From NCBI GenBank assembly GCA_007119795.1, contig SKOZ01000007.1, positions 1 through 15,244 of the forward strand: a DNA stretch of 15,244 nt. The letters run 5' to 3'. The notes under the pieces were generated by a model, which saw nothing but the letters and a program-made list of their open reading frames with translations, was not told the origin of the DNA and searched no databases. The translations under genes were made by a program, and so were the position numbers. This DNA is from Planctomycetales bacterium (GTDB lineage: Bacteria; Planctomycetota; Planctomycetia; Pirellulales; Thermoguttaceae). Positions 1 to 7,373 of this stretch are shown here, one piece after another (positions within the stretch are counted from its first letter, which is position 1; the number at the start of each line of letters is the position of its first letter).

Positions 1-759
1 ACGGCGATCAATGTCGGCGGTCCAGCTCAGGAAGTCGAGGGCCGCTCGGCCATCAACGCCGACTACTGGCACGAGGTCCGCGAGATGCTCCGCGAGCGGC
101 ACGGCGAGGACCTGTTCGTACTGGGTTGGACGGGAGCGGCCGGCGACCAGTCGCCGCGTCCGCTGTACCGCCGCCAGGCCGAGGAGCGCATGCGGCGGCT
201 GCGAGGACTGACCCGGCTCGAGGAGCTGGCGGAGCGGATCGTGCACGCCTGGGAGGTGGCCTTCGAGGCGGCACAAGAGGAGGTCCATAGCGACGTCGTG
301 TTGGCGCATCGTGTCGAAGAGATCGAGCTGCCGTTGCGGCGGGTCACCGAGGCGGAGGCAGCGTCGGCCCGCCGGCAGATCGAGCAGCTCCCGGACGACT
401 CCAGCCGGCAGTGGCGGGCGGCCTGGCACCAGGCGGTGGTCGACCGTTACGCGGCGCAGGAGGCCGGCGAGGTGGAGCCTTACACGATGGAACTGCACGT
501 GATCCGCATCGGGGACGTCGTCGTGACCACCAACGACTTCGAGCTCTTCACGGACTTCGGCATCCAGCTCAAAGCCCGCAGCCCGGCGCTGCAGACGTTC
601 ATCATCCAATTGGCGGGTTCAGGGGGGTACGTACCCACGAAGCAAGCCGTCGGCGGTGGAGGCTACAGCGCCGTGGCCGAGAGCAGCCGCGTGGGGCCGG
701 AAGGGGGGCAGGTCCTCGTGGACCGGACCGTCGAGGCGATCCGGGCGGTATTCGAGTAG
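1..759 (+). CDS. Neutral/alkaline ceramidase-like protein, C-terminal part (5' end outside the window)
   Basis: The reading frame is open from base 1 and ends with TAG at 757-759, so 252 residues of the C-terminal part are present. The text resembles planctomycete proteins usually annotated as neutral/alkaline non-lysosomal ceramidase N-terminal-domain proteins. Visible hallmarks are INVGGPAQEVEG at the start, LGWTGAAGDQSP near residues 41-52, a charged helical middle, then FELFTDFGIQLKARSP and a GYVPT...GGYS segment. In characterised neutral ceramidases a Glu and a Tyr in the equivalent late segments help bind the catalytic zinc; the Glu codon at 541-543 and the Tyr codon at 664-666 are candidates. 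The His ligands would lie upstream of the window. Ceramidases hydrolyse the N-acyl bond of ceramide, but planctomycete members are uncharacterised and the true substrate is unknown. The next gene starts 58 bp downstream with no visible terminator, so the two are probably co-transcribed. Confidence 0.7.
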   Translation, partial: TAINVGGPAQEVEGRSAINADYWHEVREMLRERHGEDLFVLGWTGAAGDQSPRPLYRRQAEERMRRLRGLTRLEELAERIVHAWEVAFEAAQEEVHSDVVLAHRVEEIELPLRRVTEAEAASARRQIEQLPDDSSRQWRAAWHQAVVDRYAAQEAGEVEPYTMELHVIRIGDVVVTTNDFELFTDFGIQLKARSPALQTFIIQLAGSGGYVPTKQAVGGGGYSAVAESSRVGPEGGQVLVDRTVEAIRAVFE

Positions 760-806
760 TCGCGCGGCGCTGGGACGGCGGGTGGCGGTAACGGATAAGC
801 TGGAGC

Positions 807-810
807 GAGG
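807..810 (+). promoter_or_regulatory. Ribosome binding site supporting the GTG start at 818
   Basis: GAGG lies 7 nt before GTG 818-820. This placement decides the start, because the frame stays open further upstream into the preceding gene. A GTG start here leaves a compact N-terminus that leads straight into the twin-arginine motif. Confidence 0.65.
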
Positions 811-817
811 TGGAACC

Positions 818-2188
818 GTGATCGAATATTCTCTTTCTTCTCGACCGTCCGGGGAACGGGGCATCGGCCGGCGCCGCTTCCTGGCACGCGCTGCGGTCGC
901 CGCAGCAGCACCCTGGTTCGTCCCCGCCGCGGCGCTGGGACGCGGCCGCCGGGCGGCAGCGGGCGAACGGATTACCGTCGGGGTCATCGGTACGGGAGTC
1001 CGCGGCGGCGACGCGCTGAACAAGCTCTTGCCGCTCGGCGACGCGCAGGTGGTGGCCATCTGCGACGTCCGCACCCCGCGGCGGCAGAGCGCCCTGGAGA
1101 GGACGGCGCGCTTCTACGCCGACGAGCGCAGTCGCAATACCGACCGCGGCTGCGCGGGTTACAACGACTTCCGCGAACTCTTGGCGCGCGACGACGTGGA
1201 CGCGCTGCTCCTGATGTCGCCCGACCACTGGCACGGGGTGATGGCCACCCGCGCCGCCCAGGCGGGCATGGACATGTACTGCGAGAAACCGGTGACGCGG
1301 ACGATCGCCGAGGGACTGGCCGTCCGCGACGCCGTGCGGCGGTACGGGCTCGTCTTCCAGACGGGCACGCAGCAGCGGAGCGACGCCAAGTTCCGCCACG
1401 CCTGCGAGCTGGCCCGCAACGGCTACCTGGGAAAGGTGCATACCATCGAAGTCGGGGTGCCGGGGGGGCAAGCCTACGAGGTCGCTCCGCCGGTGCCGGT
1501 CCCCGAGGGATTCGACTACGACATGTGGACGGGTCCTGCGCCGCTGATCCCCTTTGACGAGCGCCGCTGCGAGTGGCTGGCGATGTACATGATCTCGCAT
1601 TACTGCGCCGGCTTCATCTGCAATTGGGGGGTGCACCATCTGGACGTCGCCCAGTGGGGCTGCCCGGAGGTGACCGCGGAGCCCTTCGAGATCGACGGCC
1701 ACGGCGTCTTTCCCGAGGGCGGGATGACGGATACGTGCATCGCCTGGCAGACGGAGTTCCGCTATGCGAGCGGGCTGCGGATGCACTTCTCCAACACCGG
1801 CAATCCCCACCCCCAGGGCTGCCGCTTCCTAGGCGACGAGGGGTGGGTCCACGTGAACCGCAGCGGCATCTGGGCGGAGCCGGCCTCGCTCCTGCGGCTG
1901 CCGATGAAACCGGGGGACGTGCGGCTGCACGCCAGCCCCTCCGTCGCCGACGGCCGTGATCCCTACGTCGGGCACACGGCCGACTTCCTCCGCTGCGTGC
2001 GGACGCGCCGCGATCCGGTATCGAATATCGACGACGGGTTCCTGGCGAGCACGCTGGGGAACGTGGCCGAGATCATGGTCCGTTTGGGGCGGAAGCTGAA
2101 ATGGGACTGGGCCGCCTCCCGGTTCGAGGATGACGCCGACGCCAACCACATGCTGTCCCGCCCGATGCGCAGTCCATGGACCATCTAG
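818..2188 (+). CDS. Gfo/Idh/MocA family oxidoreductase with Tat signal peptide
   Basis: This is a 456-residue NAD(P)-dependent sugar or inositol dehydrogenase-type protein. Residues 18-22 (RRRFL) followed by an alanine-rich hydrophobic stretch to about residue 41 form a twin-arginine signal, so the folded enzyme is probably exported. The Rossmann nucleotide-binding loop is at residues 55-60 (GVIGTG). The family motif EKP is at 156-158, where the Lys usually contacts cofactor and substrate. A GVHHLD segment places His 273-274 and Asp 276 in the region that holds the catalytic His in relatives. The C-terminal alpha/beta domain follows, and the length is normal for secreted planctomycete members. 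The GTG start was chosen for its GAGG at 807-810 and the Tat signal; the frame extends upstream to an ATG at 656, but that would overlap the previous gene by about 100 bp. The HEAT-protein gene starts 30 bp downstream. The substrate cannot be told from sequence; sugar derivatives are likely by family. Confidence 0.9.
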   Translation: MIEYSLSSRPSGERGIGRRRFLARAAVAAAAPWFVPAAALGRGRRAAAGERITVGVIGTGVRGGDALNKLLPLGDAQVVAICDVRTPRRQSALERTARFYADERSRNTDRGCAGYNDFRELLARDDVDALLLMSPDHWHGVMATRAAQAGMDMYCEKPVTRTIAEGLAVRDAVRRYGLVFQTGTQQRSDAKFRHACELARNGYLGKVHTIEVGVPGGQAYEVAPPVPVPEGFDYDMWTGPAPLIPFDERRCEWLAMYMISHYCAGFICNWGVHHLDVAQWGCPEVTAEPFEIDGHGVFPEGGMTDTCIAWQTEFRYASGLRMHFSNTGNPHPQGCRFLGDEGWVHVNRSGIWAEPASLLRLPMKPGDVRLHASPSVADGRDPYVGHTADFLRCVRTRRDPVSNIDDGFLASTLGNVAEIMVRLGRKLKWDWAASRFEDDADANHMLSRPMRSPWTI

Positions 2189-2204
2189 CGCGCGGGCATG
2201 AACC

Positions 2205-2208
2205 GAGG
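2205..2208 (+). promoter_or_regulatory. Ribosome binding site supporting the ATG at 2219
   Basis: GAGG lies 10 nt before ATG 2219. The in-frame ATG at 2198 has only a weak GCGGG before it, so the downstream ATG is preferred. It also gives a more ordinary signal peptide. Confidence 0.5.
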
Positions 2209-2218
2209 TGCAACAACG

Positions 2219-4279
2219 ATGACCGGCTTGAGAAATGTGGGCCTGACCCTTGTGGCAGCAGTCGCTTGTTCGTTCGTCGCGGCACCGTTGGCTGCGGAGT
2301 CTCCGCCCCACGACGAAGTCTGGCAGCAGGTCCTGCAGTACGAGTACGGCCAGGACCTTCGGCCGCTGCTGGCCGTCGAGCGGCTGGTCGACCGGGCGAT
2401 GAACGATGCGGCACTTCGGCAGCAGCTCGCCGCACGGCTTTCCGCCGCACTGGAAGACCCGCAGACCACGGCGGCGGCGCGGCAATTCCTCTGCTACCAG
2501 TTGCAGCTCGTCGGCGACGACGCCGCGGTGCCGGCGCTCGACCGCCTGCTCGACGATCCGGCGGCCGCCGATGAGGCCCGCATGGCGCTGGAAAAGATCC
2601 CCGGGGAGGCTGCGCTGGCGGCACTGCGTTCCGGGCTCGAACGGGCCGAAGGGGCGGTGCTCCTGGGGGTGATCCATGCCCTGGGCGAGCGGCGGGACGA
2701 GCGGTCCGTCGAATCGCTCACCGAGCTGGCCCAAGGTCGGCAGGAAGACGTCGCTGAAGCGGCCTTGTGGGCGCTGGGCAAGATCGGCGGCCCGCAGGCT
2801 GCCGCGGTGCTCCGCGAGGCGCTCGCCGAGGCGGAGCCGGGAAGGGAGAGACGGATCGCCGCGGCCTACCTCGGCCTGGCCGACCAGGCGCTCGATGCGG
2901 GGAAGGTCGCCGAAGCGGTCGCCATGTACAAGACCCTTTACGGGGAGAGTTCTCTCCGTCCGGTACGGCGGGCGGCGCTTACGGGCCTGCTCAAGACCAG
3001 CGGCTCCGAGCAGCCGCAGCGCATCCTGGCCCTGCTGGCCGGGGAGGACGGCGATGCCCGCGCAGTCGCCGCGGGCCAGGTGTGGCTCCTCGACGATGCG
3101 GCGTTCCGAGACGCGCTGCTGGCCGCACTGCCCGAGCTGCCCAAGCCGGGGCGCGCCCTGCTCTTGGAGGCACTGGCCCACCAGGGCGAAACCGGCGTCT
3201 TGCCGGTTGCCCGGTCGGCGGCCCGCGACGAGGCACGCGAGCTGCGGCTGGCCGGCATCCGTTCCTTGGCAGCATTGGGGGATGCCGGAGCCGTGCCGCT
3301 GTTGGCGGAAAGCCTCGAGGGTGAAGCGGAGTTTCGCGCAGCCGCCGTTGAGGCCCTGGTGCTCCTGACCGCCGAGGGGGCCGATAGCGCCATCGTGGCC
3401 GCCATGCAGCAGGCCGAGCCCGCCCGGCAGGCGATGCTCATCGATATCCTCAAGACCCGCCGCGCCGCGGAGGCCGTTGCCGCGCTGCTTGCCGCCGCCG
3501 CTGACCCGGATGAGGCCATTCACGAGAGCGCGCTGCGGGCTCTCCGCGAGTTGGCGGAGCCGGAGGAGGTGCCGGCGATGATCGACCTGCTATTGGCGAC
3601 CGAAACCGGTCGCCACCGCGACGAGATCGAGCGGGCCATCCTTCTCGTCTGCCAACAGATCCCCGATGCCCAGCAGCGGGCCGCTCCCGTGCTGGCAGCT
3701 CTGGAGGGGGCTTCCCCGGCCGAGCGCGCCGCCCTGCTCCCCGTTGCCGGTCGCATCGGCGGTCCGGGGGCCCTGGAAGCGATCGAGGAAGCGATGGCCA
3801 GCGGCGACGCGGCGCTGGTCGAAGCGGGTATCCGCGGCCTGTGCAACTGGCCGGACGCCTCGGTCGCCGAATGGCTGCTCGATCTGGCGCGCGAAGCGGA
3901 CATGGCGGCCCATCGGATCTGGGCACTGCGGGCCTACATCCGCGTGGTGACGCTGCCCAGCGACCGGGCCGAAGAGGAGACGCTGGCGATGCTCCGAGAG
4001 GGCATGGAGCTGGCGACGCGCGACGAGGAGCAGCGGCTGGCGCTCTCGCGGGCGGGCGCAGTCCGCAGCATCGAGACGCTCCGGTGGGTGATGCCCTTCC
4101 TGGACGTCCCGGCACTGGCCGAGGAGGCGCGGCTGGCGGTGGTCGAGCTGGCGCACCACCGCTTCCTGACCCACGAGAACCCCGAGGAGTTCAAGGCGGC
4201 ACTCGACCGCGTGATTGCCGACAGCGACGACCGCCACCTGCTCGACCGCGCGGAGCGATATCGGCAGACGATCCCGTGA
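2219..4279 (+). CDS. Secreted HEAT-repeat protein
   Basis: The product is 686 residues. Residues 1-26 look like a Sec signal peptide: a short basic start, a hydrophobic core of Val, Leu and Ala, and likely cleavage after Ala26. The rest is almost entirely helical and Ala/Leu/Glu-rich, with repeated HEAT (PBS-lyase-like) units of about 30 residues. Clear examples are EAALWALGKIGGPQAAAVL and LRLAGIRSLAALGDAGAVPLL. A short TPR-like insertion (about residues 216-262, with the text DAGKVAEAVAMYKTLYG) interrupts the array. HEAT arrays form curved scaffolds for protein binding and have no catalytic role by themselves. No enzyme domain is visible. Starting at ATG 2198 would add seven residues. The gene lies 30 bp after the oxidoreductase and probably ends the operon. 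The hairpin at 4323-4357 follows 44 nt after the stop. The binding partner is unknown; the exported oxidoreductase next door is one possibility. Confidence 0.85.
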   Translation: MTGLRNVGLTLVAAVACSFVAAPLAAESPPHDEVWQQVLQYEYGQDLRPLLAVERLVDRAMNDAALRQQLAARLSAALEDPQTTAAARQFLCYQLQLVGDDAAVPALDRLLDDPAAADEARMALEKIPGEAALAALRSGLERAEGAVLLGVIHALGERRDERSVESLTELAQGRQEDVAEAALWALGKIGGPQAAAVLREALAEAEPGRERRIAAAYLGLADQALDAGKVAEAVAMYKTLYGESSLRPVRRAALTGLLKTSGSEQPQRILALLAGEDGDARAVAAGQVWLLDDAAFRDALLAALPELPKPGRALLLEALAHQGETGVLPVARSAARDEARELRLAGIRSLAALGDAGAVPLLAESLEGEAEFRAAAVEALVLLTAEGADSAIVAAMQQAEPARQAMLIDILKTRRAAEAVAALLAAAADPDEAIHESALRALRELAEPEEVPAMIDLLLATETGRHRDEIERAILLVCQQIPDAQQRAAPVLAALEGASPAERAALLPVAGRIGGPGALEAIEEAMASGDAALVEAGIRGLCNWPDASVAEWLLDLAREADMAAHRIWALRAYIRVVTLPSDRAEEETLAMLREGMELATRDEEQRLALSRAGAVRSIETLRWVMPFLDVPALAEEARLAVVELAHHRFLTHENPEEFKAALDRVIADSDDRHLLDRAERYRQTIP

Positions 4280-4322
4280 AGCCCGTCTGGGGGGGCTCGG
4301 CACCCAAGTGCAGGCGACGGCG

Positions 4323-4357
4323 AAGTGCTCACGACCTCAGGTCAGTCGTGGGCACTT
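4323..4357 (+). terminator. Inverted repeat at the convergent gene junction, likely terminator
   Basis: Arms AAGTGCTCACGAC (4323-4335) and GTCGTGGGCACTT (4345-4357) pair over 13 positions around a 9-nt loop. The single non-identity is a U-G wobble in + strand RNA, but an A-C mismatch on the - strand, so the hairpin favours + strand transcripts. The right arm runs into TTTCC, a short T-run. It lies 44 nt after the HEAT-protein stop, and its loop and right arm overlap the last codons and stop of the opposing TPR-like gene (stop at 4342-4344). It could also pause transcripts coming from the other side. Confidence 0.6.
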
Positions 4358-5871
4358 TCCGCGTGACGGGCGCAGAGGCTCTCGTACACACCCACGTAAC
4401 AAAGGGCGCGGGCATACACGTCCTGCTCCTTTTCCGCCCATGACAGGACACTCGCCTCTTGCCCCGCGCCGGTCTGGGCGGCGGCGATCTCGCGGAGGGC
4501 CGAGGCCCGCGTGAACCTGCCGATTCCGCGGGTAGCCCCTAGGGCCTCTTCGAACATCCCCACCTTCGCCTGGGAAACCGCAATGTCGTGGAGGACCAGA
4601 TTGAGCCCCGGCATCCTCTCGACCGTCGTGCGGGCCGCCCGAAAGGTTTCCCGGGCCTGATCCGGCCGGCCCGCTCGAGCCTGGGCGGCGGCGATCTCGC
4701 AAAGGACCTGCGCCCGCATGGGCGCCATGGGGATTTCCTCGGCGAGGGCCAGAGCTGCCTCGAATTCGCCCGCTCGCGCCTGGGCAACGGCGAGCACGCC
4801 GTGGGCCGAAGATCGATGGTATCCGTGGCGGATCCGGTTGGCTGTCGCCAGCGCCTCTTGGAAACGTCCTCTCTTGGCCTGGGATACGGCGACAATGCCC
4901 AGGGGCGGGGCCTGGGCGAAGGGATCTCGGATGTCTCCGATCACCGTTAACGCCTCGTCGAACCGTTCCGCCTTGGCCAAGGCGTCAACGGTTCCGCGAA
5001 GGGCCACACCGCGGAAGGGGATTGCCGCGGCCGTCGCCAGCGCCTCCTCGAAGGTCTCGTCCGCTTCCTTCGCCAGACCCGCCGTCACCTGCAGAACGGC
5101 AATCTCGGTAAGGACCTGGGCCCGGCAGAACTCATCGTCGACCGATGCGGCCGTTTCCAGCGCCTCGGCAAACCGATGCCTCCCGGACTGTACGAGGATA
5201 ATGCTGGACAAGGCCCGGTCGCGCTCCGCCGTGCCTACGATTCCCCTGGCCGTTGTCAGCGCCTCCTCGAGCAACCCCGCCCGCGCCTGGGAAGCGGCGA
5301 TGTCGCGAACCACGGATTCCCGGTCGGGCTGGAGCGGCATTTGCTCGGCGGCCTCGAGGGCCGCGCCGAAGATGTCGCGCGCCCATTCGGTCAAGCCGGC
5401 CTCGGCGTGGGCAACAGCCAGACTGCGAAGGGCCAGCGCCGGACAGGATATCCCGTCCCTGGTCGTCCAGGCCTCCTCGAAGGTCTCCAAGGCCTCGGCC
5501 GTCAACCGCACCTTGGCCTGAACGACGGCGATCTCGCGGAGAATCCGGCCTCGGTGATGGTTCTCCTCGATTTGGCGGACCTCGGTCAAGGCCAAGGCCC
5601 CAAAGTCTTCCAGCGAGACGGGATGCCCTCGAAAAGGTACCACCGGTGGGCGGGCCTCTGGCATAAGGAACGCCGGCAGAATGATGGGGGGCTGCGGTCC
5701 CCCGGCAGCGATGCCTTCGCCGCTGCCCCCGATTCCCGAGGGCCCCTCGGCCGCCTCACGGAAAACCTCCTGCAATCGCACGTCCTCGCTGCGAACGATC
5801 CAGAAGGCCGATCCGACGATCAGTACCGCCAGGGGAATCCCACCGATGCGCACGACGGAGATCGTGTCCAT
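4342..5871 (-). CDS. Membrane-anchored TPR-like solenoid protein
   Basis: The protein is 509 residues. A single hydrophobic segment at about residues 9-26 (IGGIPLAVLIVGSAFWIV) is an uncleaved anchor or signal. A Gly/Pro-rich linker runs from about 43 to 82. From about residue 107 to the end come about eleven to twelve helix-turn-helix repeats with a consensus close to RaxaLreIAaaQArAGrfeEALatA. Units are either about 32-34 residues or about 37-40 residues. The longer ones carry an extra ETFEEAL-type piece. This is a tetratricopeptide-like solenoid, expected to bind proteins; no enzyme domain is seen. The ATG at 5869-5871 has GAGG (CCTC on the + strand, 5877-5880) 5 nt upstream, which supports the start. 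The gene is convergent with the HEAT gene and 220 bp downstream of the sulfotransferase gene. Its function is not recognisable beyond binding or scaffolding. Confidence 0.75.
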   Translation of the reverse strand: MDTISVVRIGGIPLAVLIVGSAFWIVRSEDVRLQEVFREAAEGPSGIGGSGEGIAAGGPQPPIILPAFLMPEARPPVVPFRGHPVSLEDFGALALTEVRQIEENHHRGRILREIAVVQAKVRLTAEALETFEEAWTTRDGISCPALALRSLAVAHAEAGLTEWARDIFGAALEAAEQMPLQPDRESVVRDIAASQARAGLLEEALTTARGIVGTAERDRALSSIILVQSGRHRFAEALETAASVDDEFCRAQVLTEIAVLQVTAGLAKEADETFEEALATAAAIPFRGVALRGTVDALAKAERFDEALTVIGDIRDPFAQAPPLGIVAVSQAKRGRFQEALATANRIRHGYHRSSAHGVLAVAQARAGEFEAALALAEEIPMAPMRAQVLCEIAAAQARAGRPDQARETFRAARTTVERMPGLNLVLHDIAVSQAKVGMFEEALGATRGIGRFTRASALREIAAAQTGAGQEASVLSWAEKEQDVYARALCYVGVYESLCARHAESAHD

Positions 5872-6091
5872 GGCACCCTCGGAAGGGCTGGGGAATCGAA
5901 TTGTGGCCGGGCGCGATCCGCCTGCGTGCAGAAAGTGCCCACTCCCGCTTGGGCGTACCGGAGAAGGCTACCCGAAAGCCACACCTTTTGCAAGCACACG
6001 ACCCCCTCGAGGGGGGTTCCGTGGCTAGCGTTCCGCGAGGCGACTGCGCGGGTGCCGGCAGCGAGGGAAAAGACGGCTGACCGACCTCCCA
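5872..6091. other. Intergenic stretch between the sulfotransferase and TPR-like genes
   Basis: This 220-bp spacer has no convincing gene. It holds the ribosome site of the TPR-like gene, the 12-mer GAAAGTGCCCAC at 5931-5942 (whose reverse complement sits at the far end of that gene), and a perfect GC palindrome CCCCCTCGAGGGGG at 6002-6015. The palindrome could fold into a short hairpin after the sulfotransferase gene, but no T-run follows it on the - strand, so I do not call it a terminator. No good -35/-10 pair was found. Confidence 0.4.
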
Positions 6092-7246
6092 TCAGTCGGT
6101 GGCGCACTGAGGGGCGTAGCCGTATCGCTCCATGAAGGGAGCCCACTCCTTGGCGATCCGGGCGCGGAGGGCGTCGTCGAGCGGATAGCGATTCGTGCGG
6201 TAGCCGGCCTGGCCCGCCAGATGCGCCTCGAGTGCCGGGCGAACCGTCTCGAAGCCGCCCAGGCCCAGCTCGTCGTAGACGCGCTCCATCTGGCCGAGCG
6301 GATCGGCGACGAGGTCCTCGTAACGGATCTCGCAGAGGTGTCCTGGGGGGACGACGTCGCGTTGTGCATCGAATGCCGCGTACATCCGCCGGAAGGTCTT
6401 CAGCACGTATTCCTCCAACCCCTCGCAGCGCGGGGTGTGCAGGCCCTGGTCCCGGTAGAGCCGCTTCCAGAGATTCACCGTCGAAGGGAAGACCACGAAG
6501 GGATCGCGGACGATGTGGATGAACCGCGCCTTGGGGAACATCTCCAGGAGCACTCGGAGACGGGCCGTGTGGGGAGGCGATTTGAGGACGATCCGCTTGG
6601 GGTTCGCCACGGTCACGCTCTGGAGGAATTGCCGCATGGCCGCCTTCCACCGGGACAACTCCTCGGGCGGCACCTCGGTCAGGTCGAGGTACTCTGGGTC
6701 GTGCGGGGGGTGATTGGGGAAGGCCAGAGTCAGGTACGGCGAAGGGACGCCCATGTTGCACAGCGCGAACTCGTCCTCCTGGGGCCGGTCCCACCCGGTA
6801 GCCATGTTATCCATCGGCCGCCGCTCGGGGAGCAGGAAGTTCAGGCAGCGCTTGATGAACCAAGACGACACGAGAAAGTGGTTCGGCGCAAAGCAGGCGC
6901 AGGTGTCGGGGAAAGTGTGGCGGGGGTCCAGGACGAGCAGCTCGTGGAGCAGCGTGGTCCCCGCACGCCAGTGGCCGATGATGAATATCGGCTCCTCGCG
7001 GATCTCCGTGGCGGCGATCTTCCGCCCAAACCGGAGCCGCTGCAAGCATGCCAGCAGCGAGTTGAAAACCGCCAAGAGCGTGATGGTGCAGACCATGGGG
7101 AGGCAGTGCAGCGATACGGCAAAGCGGTTCCGAACCAGCAGCTGCAGCCATGCCGAAAAAGACATCCCATCCCAGAAACGGGGGATCCAGAAACGGTCCT
7201 TCGATCCCCCGAGATGAGCATTGGGTACGTCGCCGCGCGTCGCCAT
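6092..7246 (-). CDS. Sulfotransferase family protein (Sulfotransfer_3 type)
   Basis: The enzyme of 384 residues should transfer a sulfuryl group from PAPS to an acceptor. The 5'-phosphosulfate-binding loop is visible at residues 90-98 (IGHWRAGTT), where basic and hydroxyl residues bind PAPS. The 3'-phosphate-binding segment is at about 245-255 (IVRDPFVVFPS), with Arg247 and Ser255 as the expected contacts. LKSPPH at 221-226 is a further conserved stretch. Residues 43-68 are strongly hydrophobic and may anchor the protein to the membrane or pack against it; similar N-termini occur in planctomycete relatives. The ATG at 7244-7246 has GAGG (CCTC on the + strand, 7254-7257) 7 nt upstream. The gene follows the isomerase gene by 127 bp on the same strand. 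The acceptor cannot be deduced; polysaccharide, lipid or protein are all possible. Confidence 0.9.
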   Translation of the reverse strand: MATRGDVPNAHLGGSKDRFWIPRFWDGMSFSAWLQLLVRNRFAVSLHCLPMVCTITLLAVFNSLLACLQRLRFGRKIAATEIREEPIFIIGHWRAGTTLLHELLVLDPRHTFPDTCACFAPNHFLVSSWFIKRCLNFLLPERRPMDNMATGWDRPQEDEFALCNMGVPSPYLTLAFPNHPPHDPEYLDLTEVPPEELSRWKAAMRQFLQSVTVANPKRIVLKSPPHTARLRVLLEMFPKARFIHIVRDPFVVFPSTVNLWKRLYRDQGLHTPRCEGLEEYVLKTFRRMYAAFDAQRDVVPPGHLCEIRYEDLVADPLGQMERVYDELGLGGFETVRPALEAHLAGQAGYRTNRYPLDDALRARIAKEWAPFMERYGYAPQCATD

Positions 7247-7373
7247 CAGTATGCCTCAATTGACCTGGACGGCCGTCCGCTTTGGCAGGCCATACGATCC
7301 GCTGCAGTTTGCCTAATCCCACATGCTAGCAGCCGGCGTTCGACTCTCACAAGAGGCGCCCCAACGCTGCGCC

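Noticed and set aside
602..1810. A 402-codon open frame on the - strand opposite the oxidoreductase gene
   Set aside because: It is a shadow of a high-GC coding region. It has no recognisable domain, and the + strand frame is clearly the real gene.
6002..6015. CCCCCTCGAGGGGG palindrome as a terminator for the sulfotransferase gene
   Set aside because: It lies about 75 nt after the stop, its stem is only 5 bp around a 4-nt loop, and no T-run follows on the - strand.
7267..7278. Perfect 12-bp palindrome GGACGGCCGTCC upstream of the sulfotransferase gene
   Set aside because: Several 12-bp palindromes are expected by chance in a GC-rich 15-kb window, and nothing else marks it as an operator.
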